Below are positions 1 to 6,061 of a stretch of 38,702 nt of DNA, piece by piece (position 1 is the stretch's first letter; each line of letters begins with the position of its first letter). The notes beneath the pieces are model-generated. The model was not told the DNA's origin, did not search any database, and saw only the letters and a list, made by a program, of their open reading frames with translations. The DNA is from a virus. The translations under genes and the position numbers were made by a program. The stretch is from positions 1 to 38,702 of the IMG/VR virus record IMGVR_UViG_3300042558_002638; one strand, 5' to 3'.

Positions 1-388
1 GCGGCGTTTCCGCAACCGCCTCGGGCAAGATTCGCGCAGGCTGAGAAAACACCTGGCGCTCGACTGCGGGGGAGGCACCGCAGGAGTTCGTGGCGGCACG
101 TGGCCGCGATGGGGAAGCCGCCCGCGCACCGGAAACGGGAAGTTCTCGATTGCTGCGGACGGCAGGCCGCGCCACCACGGCACGGCTTTTCGGTGACGCG
201 CGGCGCCCGGCCACAAGGCCGAGAAACTTCGCGCGGTATGAAATGGCATGCAGGCTGCGCCCCATGCGAGCGGCAATCTGTGCGGCGGTCAGAAACCCGC
301 CATAAATGGCCCGCAGCGTCGCGTCATCTGCCTTAGTCCAAGACTGCGACGCGGCAAAATTGATCGGCGACCCGCGCGATTGCAAGCG
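1..388. repeat. Left copy of the 388-bp contig-end overlap
   Basis: This segment is repeated at 38315-38702 in the same orientation with five substitutions (127, 133, 152, 159, 261). It lies inside the GcrA-like gene, which reads in frame through both copies. That is what a circular or circularly permuted genome gives when an assembler runs past its own start. A physical terminal repeat is possible, but the mismatches and the position inside a gene make it less likely. Confidence 0.9.
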
Positions 389-526
389 CAAGCGACGCGC
401 CCGGCCTATCACGCTGTTCTTACTGATGCCCATGCGGGTGCCGATCTCAAGCGTGGTAAAGCCCGCGTTCCAATCGGCGGTAAGCTGCGCGTCGCGCTCG
501 TCTGTCCAAGGTGAAGGGCCGCTCAT
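1..526 (-). CDS. GcrA-like regulator, N-terminal part (continues at 38702)
   Basis: Minus-strand gene that starts at 526 and runs off the left edge; its remainder is at 38103-38702, giving 245 aa in all. The ATG overlaps the stop of the upstream HTH gene (ATGA), which fixes the start. Residues 7-45 read WTDER..AQLTADWNAG followed by a helix-turn-helix with SKNSVIGRARRL, very close to the N-terminal DNA-binding domain of the alphaproteobacterial cell-cycle regulator GcrA. Residues 63-104 repeat the same architecture (WTKADDATLRAIYGG, then a second HTH with SLHAISYRAKFLGL), so this protein has two such domains where cellular GcrA has one. GcrA works with sigma70 at promoters, often those methylated by CcrM; here a methyltransferase gene follows immediately. 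Function in the phage is inferred. Confidence 0.8.
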   Translation of the reverse strand, partial: MSGPSPWTDERDAQLTADWNAGFTTLEIGTRMGISKNSVIGRARRLRLQSRGSPINFAASQSWTKADDATLRAIYGGFLTAAQIAARMGRSLHAISYRAKFLGLVAGRRASPKSRAVVARPAVRSNRELPVSGARAASPSRPRAATNSCGASPAVERQVFSQPARILPEAVAETP

Positions 527-729
527 TTCGCCGGTCTCCATTCCAAAATAGCGCCGATTTGTTCCACGCTCCATTTTCTGCGGCGCATCATAGCACGCAA
601 CGTAGCATGATACCGATACGGCACTCCTTGCGAGCGCCATTTTTTCACGGCGCCAGGCGTTGAACCAACAACCTGCGCCAGCTTCGCCGGACCACCAAAA
701 GATGCGACCATGTGTTCGGTGTCTTTCAT
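523..729 (-). CDS. Cro-like HTH regulator
   Basis: A 68-aa protein and the first leftward gene. Residues 10-45 (FGGPAKLAQVVGSTPGAVKKW..QGVPYRY) form a helix-turn-helix of the small Cro/YdaS-like type common at phage divergent control regions, so it probably binds the 736-807 region and represses one or both promoters. The ATG lies about 7 nt after the -10 box of the leftward promoter. Its mRNA would then have almost no leader, as for lambda cI made from PRM; no Shine-Dalgarno sequence is visible. An internal ATG at 711 is a weaker alternative. The stop overlaps the start of the GcrA-like gene (ATGA). Confidence 0.75.
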   Translation of the reverse strand: MKDTEHMVASFGGPAKLAQVVGSTPGAVKKWRSQGVPYRYHATLRAMMRRRKWSVEQIGAILEWRPAK

Positions 730-735
730 GAGCCT

Positions 736-765
736 ACCCTACGCCAGAAAAAATATCCGCGTCAA
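736..765 (-). promoter_or_regulatory. Leftward early promoter
   Basis: On the minus strand TTGACG (765-760) is followed by an 18-nt spacer and TAGGGT (741-736). Transcription would start close to 729, at the start codon of the HTH gene. The same two hexamers occur on the other strand, which supports both. The -10 is imperfect (three of six consensus positions), so an activator may be needed. Confidence 0.6.
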
Positions 766-784
766 GGGAAAAAATATCTTGACG
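747..784. promoter_or_regulatory. Candidate operators between the divergent promoters
   Basis: Two exact copies of GAAAAAATATC (747-757 and 768-778) are spaced 21 bp apart, two helical turns. An inverted repeat CGTCAAG / CTTGACG (760-766 and 778-784) carries both -35 boxes. Sites of this kind suit the HTH protein encoded at 523-729, but binding is inferred. Confidence 0.5.
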
Positions 785-807
785 GAAAGATTTTTTAGGC
801 ATAGGGT
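779..807 (+). promoter_or_regulatory. Rightward early promoter
   Basis: TTGACG (779-784), a 17-nt spacer and TAGGGT (802-807) precede the 839-8382 operon. A strong Shine-Dalgarno GGAGG (829-833) stands before the first ATG at 839. The hexamers are identical to those of the leftward promoter. Confidence 0.65.
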
Positions 808-838
808 TAGCCCACCGCAACCCGAACCGGAGGCACCA

Positions 839-1210
839 ATGCTTAAGCTACTCCCCACGCAACCGCTTGAACCGCCAGCGCAGCATGAAGCGCTGGTTAG
901 TCTGGCGGGTTATTGCACCCGGCTTGAAAAATGCCCGGATGACAGAAACGGCAATTGGCACGAAGCGGCAACCACCGCTTGGTCCGCGATGCTGCAATTC
1001 GAGCGCATGGTAGCGCAGCTGATTGACATCAGCGCCGCTGCGCCAAGTCAGGCCGCATCCGAGGCGATTGATTATGCGATTGATCAGCTTGTGGAAGCCG
1101 CTGGAACCTTGACCGTCGAAGCTGAACGCCGCGCGGAAGATGATGCTGTAAACGGCGGATTCTATTGCGAAATTGATAATTGGAACATTCGCCGGGGTGG
1201 CGCGGAATGA
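839..1210 (+). CDS. Hypothetical early protein
   Basis: First gene of the rightward operon, 123 aa. The start at 839 is set by GGAGG five bases upstream; the frame is open further 5-prime but that part lies over the promoter. The protein is acidic and mostly helical, with an Ala/Glu-rich stretch from about residue 60 and an ending GGFYCEIDNWNIRRGGAE. I do not recognise a family. As the promoter-proximal gene it should be among the earliest phage products, a position often held by host-takeover proteins; that is positional inference only. Confidence 0.7.
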   Translation: MLKLLPTQPLEPPAQHEALVSLAGYCTRLEKCPDDRNGNWHEAATTAWSAMLQFERMVAQLIDISAAAPSQAASEAIDYAIDQLVEAAGTLTVEAERRAEDDAVNGGFYCEIDNWNIRRGGAE

Positions 1211-1371
1211 CCGAAACCCCCGTCTGGATCATCGTCCTCTGCCCGCTGATCCTGATTTTCCTGGCTTGCCTTGTCTTTGGCCCTGGCGCTGTCTCTGCCG
1301 CGTTTGAAGCGCTGTTTCATGGCGCGGCATGGATTGTGGCGGTTTGGGTTGCAGTGCTGGAGGCGGTGTGA
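1207..1371 (+). CDS. Small membrane protein
   Basis: A 54-aa protein overlapping the previous stop (ATGA). Residues 6-27 (VWIIVLCPLILIFLACLVFGPG) and about 38-53 (FHGAAWIVAVWVAVLEAV) are hydrophobic, so it is probably a two-helix inner-membrane hairpin. No family is recognised. Its place in the early operon, far from the endolysin at 8484, argues against it being the main holin; an exclusion or host-membrane role is possible but unproven. Confidence 0.65.
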   Translation: MTETPVWIIVLCPLILIFLACLVFGPGAVSAAFEALFHGAAWIVAVWVAVLEAV

Positions 1372-1616
1372 TGAACGCTGCCCAAGTCGCAAACGTGGCG
1401 CACATTCACGCGGAATTTGTGCTGGAAGCGCGCCGCCTTGAGGGTTCTGCTGACCGGCACGAAAGCGCTGATCCCGACCGGGCATCACAAGCGCGTGATG
1501 ACGCCGCGCAATACCGCGCCAAAGCGTCCGCGATTGAGGCGCTGCTGCAAGCGGCAGGCGCGCAAGTGCTGATCCCTGAGCCGGGACAGCTTTCTTTGTT
1601 TGGAGATGGGCAATGA
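1371..1616 (+). CDS. Hypothetical helical protein
   Basis: 81 aa, with its start overlapping the upstream stop (TGATG). It is Ala/Arg/Glu-rich and almost entirely helical in appearance, ending in IPEPGQLSLFGDGQ. The QLSLF stretch resembles a beta-clamp-binding peptide (consensus QL[S/D]LF), which would let the protein contact the host DNA polymerase III sliding clamp. That is inference from one short motif. No family is recognised. It sits immediately before the recombination genes. Confidence 0.65.
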   Translation: MNAAQVANVAHIHAEFVLEARRLEGSADRHESADPDRASQARDDAAQYRAKASAIEALLQAAGAQVLIPEPGQLSLFGDGQ

Positions 1617-2161
1617 CCGCCGAGGAAATCGCCGCCACGCTCCGCGAAGCCGTGCGCGCCGTGCAAGTGCCGGCCACCATGCCGGACTATGATCTTCACC
1701 CGATGCGCCGGGCGCTGATCGGCGCCAAGTGCGAACGCACCAGAACCGGGGAAGCGAATAGCTTTGACGCCACCATGTCCGCCACGCTGGATGCGATTGT
1801 GGCGATGGAAGCTGCCGAGACAGAAGCCAAACGCGCTGTAATGGACTTGACGCGGCTGCATGCGGAATTGACGCGCGGCGCGGCGCAGCTTCGCGAGGCC
1901 ATGCGCGTTGCCTTGGCAGCCTGTGGCGACCCCGGCGCGGCCATTGCCGAAAGCAAGCACCACCGCGCCACGTTGCGCTTGAACGGCGCTAAATCGGCAG
2001 AGATCACCGATGAGAAGGCGCTGCCCGATGATTGCTGGCGCATGAAGCGCGAACCGGACAAGGCGCGGATTAAGGCGCGCTTGGCGAAAGGCGACAAAAT
2101 CAAAGGCGCCGTGCTGGTCACTGCGCCGCCCTCTTTAGTGATAACCTCAAAGGAAAAATGA
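1613..2161 (+). CDS. Gp157-like phage protein
   Basis: 182 aa, start overlapping the previous stop (ATGA). The N-terminal two thirds are helical (about 20-120). The C-terminal 50 residues (LRLNGAKSAEITDEKALPDDCWRMKREPDKARIKA..KGD.IKGAVL, shown in parts) follow the pattern of the siphovirus Gp157 family: a short strand, then a proline-rich turn, then K-x-D-K-x-x-I-K-x-x-L-K-x-G. That family is usually encoded next to phage single-strand annealing or SSB genes, as here, and its biochemical role is not settled. Confidence 0.65.
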   Translation: MTAEEIAATLREAVRAVQVPATMPDYDLHPMRRALIGAKCERTRTGEANSFDATMSATLDAIVAMEAAETEAKRAVMDLTRLHAELTRGAAQLREAMRVALAACGDPGAAIAESKHHRATLRLNGAKSAEITDEKALPDDCWRMKREPDKARIKARLAKGDKIKGAVLVTAPPSLVITSKEK

Positions 2162-2162
2162 A

Positions 2163-3011
2163 ATGAGCGTAACCCTTCACAAAACCTCGCTGGAGCCGAC
2201 CACGCTCCAAGAAGCCATGCGCTTCTCTGACATCCTGGCAAGCTCCACCATGGTCCCGCGCGATTTTCAGGGCAAGCCTGGCAATGTGCTGGTCGCAATC
2301 CAATGGGGGCGGGAAGTCGGTCTTGGGCCTTTGCAGGCGCTGCAAAACATCGCCGTAATCAATGGCCGGCCCTCGATTTGGGGCGATGCCGCGCTTGCGC
2401 TGGTGCGGGGGCATCCTGACTGCGCCAGCGTTCAGGAAGGCGCGGAAGGCGAAGGCGATGCCCGGCATGGCTGGTGCGAAGTCACGCGCCGAGGCGAACA
2501 ACCCCAGCGCCGGACATTTTCCATTGCCGACGCCAAGCGCGCCGGGCTTTGGGGCAAGTCCGGTCCTTGGACGCAATACCCGGATCGCATGTTGCAGCTA
2601 CGGGCGCGCGGCTTTGCTATTCGTGACGTGTTCCCGGATGCGCTGAGGGGCGTTCTAACGCGCGAGGAGGCGGAGGACACGCCCCCCGAGCCTCGCCATG
2701 TGGAAAATCTCGCCGCCGCCGCCGCACCCGCCCCAGCGCCCGCCGCAAGCCCGGCAAACGAGGCTCTTCCGCTGATTGATCCTCACGCTAAAGAACATGC
2801 CTTTGCCAATGTGGAAATTTGGCACAAGGCCGCGATGCGCGCGATTGGCATGTTGGCGCATGATCCCGCCGCGTTGCGCGCATGGGCTGATGCGAATGTC
2901 GGCACCTTTAAAGTGGTCGCGGCTCGCTACCCGCAAACTGTGCCAGATGTTCACATGGCTATTGCGGAACACCTTAAAGATGAAATCTTGGAACAGGAAC
3001 CCGCAGAATGA
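2163..3011 (+). CDS. RecT-like single-strand annealing protein (probable)
   Basis: 282 aa. The core (about 30-170) holds FQGKPGNVLVAIQWGREVGL, then LQALQNIAVINGRPSIWGDAA, then RTFSIADAKRAGLWGKSGPW and QYPDRMLQLRARGFAIRDVFPDAL. This pattern is typical of a phage protein group usually annotated as RecT-like recombinases, which anneal complementary single strands during replication and recombination. An Ala/Pro linker (about 185-205) leads to a variable C-terminal segment. The next gene encodes a protein with an SSB-type tail, which supports a recombination role. I see no dedicated 5-prime exonuclease next to it. Family assignment is from pattern memory; a profile search would settle it. Confidence 0.65.
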   Translation: MSVTLHKTSLEPTTLQEAMRFSDILASSTMVPRDFQGKPGNVLVAIQWGREVGLGPLQALQNIAVINGRPSIWGDAALALVRGHPDCASVQEGAEGEGDARHGWCEVTRRGEQPQRRTFSIADAKRAGLWGKSGPWTQYPDRMLQLRARGFAIRDVFPDALRGVLTREEAEDTPPEPRHVENLAAAAAPAPAPAASPANEALPLIDPHAKEHAFANVEIWHKAAMRAIGMLAHDPAALRAWADANVGTFKVVAARYPQTVPDVHMAIAEHLKDEILEQEPAE

Positions 3012-3259
3012 GCGGATACGATAACACGAACAAGGGCATTCTTGGCCGTAATGACCGGAAAACCCAAGACATGCACCCGGACTTTTCCGGCTCGATCAAC
3101 GTCGAAGGCCGGGAGTTTTGGCTTTCCGGCTGGGTGAAGGAGCGCAAGGACGGTTCCGGGCGGTTCTTTAGCCTATCGGTCAAGCCGAAGGATGGCGCCA
3201 GCGCGCCAGCCGCGCCAAGTCAAAATAACGCTGATCTTGACTCGGATATCCCCTTCTGA
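3008..3259 (+). CDS. Small SSB-like protein with acidic DIPF tail
   Basis: 83 aa, starting within the stop of the annealing protein (ATGA). The body (HPDFSGSINVEGREFWLSGWVKE, then GRFFSLSVKPK) looks like a compact beta-rich domain known from many phage hypothetical proteins. After a disordered Ala/Ser/Pro stretch it ends in DLDSDIPF. An acidic tail ending DIPF is the signature of bacterial SSB C-termini, which recruit replication and repair proteins. With the annealing protein upstream this suggests a ssDNA-binding or SSB-mimic role (inference); the fold should be tested. Confidence 0.65.
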   Translation: MSGYDNTNKGILGRNDRKTQDMHPDFSGSINVEGREFWLSGWVKERKDGSGRFFSLSVKPKDGASAPAAPSQNNADLDSDIPF

Positions 3260-3753
3260 TGCCGGAACCTTGCAAAGATTGCGGCGCAATGCCTAGCACT
3301 ACCCGCTTTTATGCGGGAGTGCCGCAACGCTGCGCCGAATGCCACAAGCGGCGCGTGCGGGAAAACCGCGCCGTCAAGGCCGATTACTACCGAGATTTTG
3401 ATGCCATGCGATACGTTCGCGATTATGAAAAGCGCCGCGCATCGCATCAAAGTTATGCCCAAACAGAACGCGGTAAGGAAGCTATGCGGCGTGGAAGCGC
3501 CGCATACATTGCGCGCAACCCTGAGCGTAGGGCGGCGCATATTTCTTTGGGTAACGCATTGCGCGATGGAAAGGTTATTCGTCCGGCGGCATGTCAAGCG
3601 TGCGGCTTCAAAGGCCGCATTCAGGGGCACCATGACGATTATGCCAAGCCGCTAGATGTCCGGTGGCTTTGCGTTCCGTGTCACACCAAGGCACACCACG
3701 GCGAGCGCGCCGTTGTTGTTGTGAAAAGGCAGCATCAGGAGCCATCCCCATGA
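3259..3753 (+). CDS. HNH-like zinc-finger endonuclease
   Basis: 164 aa, start overlapping the upstream stop (TGATG). Two zinc-binding halves are visible. The N-terminal one has CKDCG (5-9) and CAECH (25-29). The C-terminal one has CQACG near 112, GHHDDY near 122 and WLCVPCHTKAHH near 134-145. The second half matches small HNH or homing-type endonucleases in which the GHHDDY histidines and the CxxCHxxxH lie on a beta-beta-alpha-metal site. The middle is Arg-rich (ENRAVKADYYRDF, EKRRASHQSY), suitable for DNA contacts. It could be a free-standing homing endonuclease or a recombination nuclease partner; the sequence cannot decide. Confidence 0.65.
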   Translation: MPEPCKDCGAMPSTTRFYAGVPQRCAECHKRRVRENRAVKADYYRDFDAMRYVRDYEKRRASHQSYAQTERGKEAMRRGSAAYIARNPERRAAHISLGNALRDGKVIRPAACQACGFKGRIQGHHDDYAKPLDVRWLCVPCHTKAHHGERAVVVVKRQHQEPSP

Positions 3754-3881
3754 CCGGCGGCTTTTATCCCGGCCCTGGCCCTGATCGGCAATACACGCCG
3801 ATCACGCGCAACCAGGCGCTGGCAATCTTGGCAATCTGCGGCGCTATTTTGGCGCTGGCTGTTTTGGGGGCGGTGATATGA
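3750..3881 (+). CDS. Small single-pass membrane protein
   Basis: 43 aa, start overlapping the HNH stop (ATGA). The N-terminal 20 residues are Gly/Pro-rich and polar. Residues 24-43 (ALAILAICGAILALAVLGAVI) form one strong transmembrane helix running to the C-terminus. Longer in-frame starts exist upstream but lie inside the HNH gene. Function unknown. Confidence 0.6.
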   Translation: MTGGFYPGPGPDRQYTPITRNQALAILAICGAILALAVLGAVI

Positions 3882-4291
3882 AAATCCGTGAAGGCGCGTA
3901 TTACCGGACGCGGGGCGGTTATGTTGTTGGGCCGATGAAAATTAACTTAGATGATCCAGATCGCCCTTGGTGCGACCAGACTGACATGGCGTGGCCTGAT
4001 AATGGAAAATATGACGATGACCCAGATCTAAAAACTGACATAAATGGGGACTGCCTTGACCTTATCAGCGAGGTCTATGTCAGCGACACGCCGCCAGGTT
4101 TGACGGCAACCACCATTACAAATCAGTCTTACGCGATGCCGGAAGCCAAAACCCTGCGCGATGAATTTGCGATGGCTGCGCTGACCGGGTTGCTGGCGAA
4201 CGCTGTTGATGATGGCAGTATGGGCGCTGAGGATTGGGCCAGCGATGCCTACCTTTTTGCTGACAAAATGCTGGAGGCGCGGAAGAAATGA
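3878..4291 (+). CDS. Hypothetical protein with C-terminal DEFAMAAL module
   Basis: 137 aa, overlapping its neighbours by ATGA. The N-terminus (IREGAYYRTRGGYVVGPM) looks like a small beta-rich phage domain; the middle is acidic. The last 45 residues (LRDEFAMAALTGLLA, then WASDAYLFADKMLEARKK) form a short helical module. The same module ends the leftward protein at 36690-36962 (DRFAGYALIGLLA, then AVEAWRQADAMLKERD), so the two genes share a domain across the two transcription units. Function unknown. Confidence 0.7.
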   Translation: MKIREGAYYRTRGGYVVGPMKINLDDPDRPWCDQTDMAWPDNGKYDDDPDLKTDINGDCLDLISEVYVSDTPPGLTATTITNQSYAMPEAKTLRDEFAMAALTGLLANAVDDGSMGAEDWASDAYLFADKMLEARKK

Positions 4292-4491
4292 CTGAGGAAG
4301 AATTACGCAAGGCAATGATGAACGCCGCGCCCAAGCCTTCACTTGAAGCGCGCCTGGAATGGCTAGAAGCTGACGCATCGGCGCAGCGCGCGGCTATCTG
4401 CAAGCTGGAGCGATCTGTGTTTATCCATAGTTGCAGCGTGGCCGTTCAGGGTGCGGCGATCACTTGGCTGATATGGAAGGTGCTGACATGA
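4288..4491 (+). CDS. Small protein with coiled coil and C-terminal membrane helix
   Basis: 67 aa. Residues 15-42 are charged and helical (LEARLEWLEADASAQRAAICKLE), and residues 47-66 (SCSVAVQGAAITWLIWKVL) are hydrophobic enough for one membrane helix. This arrangement resembles small phage tail-anchored proteins of unknown role. Stop overlaps the next start (ATGA). Confidence 0.6.
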   Translation: MTEEELRKAMMNAAPKPSLEARLEWLEADASAQRAAICKLERSVFIHSCSVAVQGAAITWLIWKVLT

Positions 4492-4916
4492 GCATAACCA
4501 CGGAAGAAGCGGAAATTTTTGCGGCAAAATGTAGCGTACTGGGTATGGCCAATTCTGCCGCTGCCCTCCGCTCCCTCGCCGCCGAGCGTGATGCTTTGCG
4601 GGCCGAAGCCGAAAGGCTGAAGGCTGGTGGGTGCGCGCGGGATCATGGCCTTGTGATGCACTTGGACGCGGGCAATGCAGCGTCCTATCCCGGCATCGTC
4701 ACCAACGGCCTCACGACTTGGACGGACCTGAGCGGGAAAGGCACCACGCAATTCTGCGCTGATGCTGTTGCGCTGAAGGCCGAGAACGCGCGGATGAAGG
4801 AAGTTTTGGAAAGGTTGGCGCGCCTGGGGAATGGGCCGCATTATGGAAACAGCGACGGTAATATGATCGCACGCGCCGAACTTGAGCGACTTTCACGGGC
4901 GGGAGGAAAGAAATGA
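4488..4916 (+). CDS. Chimeric early protein with embedded LamG-like fragment
   Basis: 142 aa. The N-terminal 45 residues (SITTEEAEIFAAK, then ALRSLAAERDALRAEAERL) are paralogous to the next gene (TITTEEAHKLW, then ALRSLAAERDALQAEAKRL), and the C-terminal part (ALKAENARMKEVLERL) resumes the same coiled-coil theme. Between them residues 55-84 read GLVMHLDAGNAASYPG then TTWTDLSGKG. This is the start of the LamG-like virion protein encoded at 23774-24451 on the other strand. At DNA level 4647-4694 matches 24391-24344 at 46 of 48 bases, and 4717-4732 matches 24333-24318 exactly. The gene therefore looks like a recombinant; the fragment is too short to fold as a LamG domain. Function unknown. Confidence 0.75.
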   Translation: MSITTEEAEIFAAKCSVLGMANSAAALRSLAAERDALRAEAERLKAGGCARDHGLVMHLDAGNAASYPGIVTNGLTTWTDLSGKGTTQFCADAVALKAENARMKEVLERLARLGNGPHYGNSDGNMIARAELERLSRAGGKK

Positions 4917-5383
4917 CCATCACAACGGAAGAAGCGCACAAATTATGGCGCGCGTTATTTGACGCGAACTGGCACAAGGCGGCTGGCGCCCTACGATCTC
5001 TGGCAGCCGAGCGTGATGCTTTGCAGGCCGAGGCGAAAAGGCTTGGCGATGCCTGCAACAATTATCAGGGGCAAGTTTCGCTGATGCAAATGAGACACGC
5101 GCGTCATTTGCCGGCGCTGGAAACGCGCATTGCCCGCCAGCGCCGCGCTTTGGCGAAGCTGTATCGAAAGCGGCATGATAGGAAGGCCGAGCGTGACCAT
5201 TTGGAAAAGACCGCGATGCAAGCGGCGCAGTGCCACGGGCGCGAAACGTTACGGGCTGATGGGCTACAGGTCGAGAACGCGCGGCTGCGGGAAGCTATGG
5301 AGATGGCGCGAGAATGCCTTGAAGACAAGGATGTTATCGGCGCAAAGCAAACTCTGACATTGGCGCTAGGAGAAACACAATGA
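4913..5383 (+). CDS. Coiled-coil early protein, paralogue of its upstream neighbour
   Basis: 156 aa. The start (TITTEEAHKLW) and residues 26-45 (ALRSLAAERDALQAEAKRL) repeat the previous gene. The middle (60-100) is strongly basic (HARHLPALETRIARQRRALAKLYRKRHDRKAERD in parts), and the C-terminal third holds VENARLREAMEMARECLEDKD. The whole protein is predicted helical and coiled coil, like Ea22-type accessory proteins of temperate phages. The basic patch could bind nucleic acid. No enzymatic motif is seen. The preceding gene probably arose from this one or a common ancestor. Confidence 0.65.
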   Translation: MTITTEEAHKLWRALFDANWHKAAGALRSLAAERDALQAEAKRLGDACNNYQGQVSLMQMRHARHLPALETRIARQRRALAKLYRKRHDRKAERDHLEKTAMQAAQCHGRETLRADGLQVENARLREAMEMARECLEDKDVIGAKQTLTLALGETQ

Positions 5384-5580
5384 GCGACATGCCGCCGCCT
5401 GTTGGCTCCGTCTGGCGCACCAAACGAGGGGGGTTTTACGTTGTGAGGTATAACCGGATATCCCCCGCGCAAGCGGGCTGGCATGTGTGGGTTTTCTACC
5501 GCAATAGCCCGTTCAGTCAGAAGGAGTGGGAGAAAATGGGCCTGACATTCGTGAGGGAGCAGAAAGGCAATGGACAATAA
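5380..5580 (+). CDS. Hypothetical small protein
   Basis: 66 aa, start overlapping the upstream stop (ATGA). It begins MPPPVGSVWRTKRGGFYVVRY and is rich in aromatic and beta-forming residues, so it may be a small SH3-like or OB-like barrel. No family is recognised. Confidence 0.6.
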   Translation: MSDMPPPVGSVWRTKRGGFYVVRYNRISPAQAGWHVWVFYRNSPFSQKEWEKMGLTFVREQKGNGQ

Positions 5581-6061
5581 CGGATGGGCCGGACGGCCTG
5601 GGGTGCCGCTGAACCCGGATAGGGATGGGTGGCATTGGGTGGAAAGCGCCGAAGGCCCGGTTCCAGCGCTATGGGCGCGGCCTTTGTGGCGTCATTGCCG
5701 CGATTTCTGGGATCAGCGTTCGCCGGAATGGATGGAGGAACAGCAATGGCGCTACCTCCGCCCATGCTCGCCTGAAGACCTGTCGCCCGCCGAAGTGGAT
5801 GCGCGCATCGCCGCCGCTCACAAGGAATGGCTTGCCGAGTTGAACCACGATACCGATGCGCTGATGGAAGCGGCGCGGCAAAGTGCGCTGGAAGAAGCGG
5901 CGGAGGAAATGGACTGTGCCTGCCCACAACGCGGCGCGGTGCTGGCGAAGCTAGCAAAGGACGGGCCGCTTTCGCATCACTGGCCTTGCGAAAAAAGTGA
6001 CGACTGCTGCGCTTTGCGTGGTGCTGCCATCCGCGCGCTGAAAGGTGAAGGCAATGACTGA
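5570..6061 (+). CDS. Hypothetical protein with Cys-containing C-terminus
   Basis: 163 aa, overlapping the upstream gene by 11 bases; a GAAAGG-type ribosome site precedes the ATG. Residues 18-40 (RDGWHWVESAEGPVPALWARPLW) are Trp-rich and match a motif seen in many phage accessory proteins. A helical Ala/Glu-rich segment (75-115) follows, then a cysteine-containing end (CACPQRGAVLAKLAKDG, CEKSDDCCALRGAAIRAL) that could bind a metal. Function unknown. Confidence 0.65.
   Translation: MDNNGWAGRPGVPLNPDRDGWHWVESAEGPVPALWARPLWRHCRDFWDQRSPEWMEEQQWRYLRPCSPEDLSPAEVDARIAAAHKEWLAELNHDTDALMEAARQSALEEAAEEMDCACPQRGAVLAKLAKDGPLSHHWPCEKSDDCCALRGAAIRALKGEGND

Noticed and set aside
1-388. Physical direct terminal repeat as in T7
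   Set aside because: The repeat lies wholly within one reading frame, its copies differ at five positions, and the gene is only complete when the ends are joined. A circular assembly overlap explains this better.
730-838. GANTC (CcrM) methylation sites in the control regions
   Set aside because: I searched the divergent region, promoters A and B and the candidate late promoter by eye and found none, so a direct copy of the Caulobacter GcrA-CcrM circuit is not supported.
1207-1371. Early membrane hairpin protein as the phage holin
   Set aside because: It is in the early operon; a 3-TM holin overlaps the endolysin gene at 8948-9484 and fits the role better.
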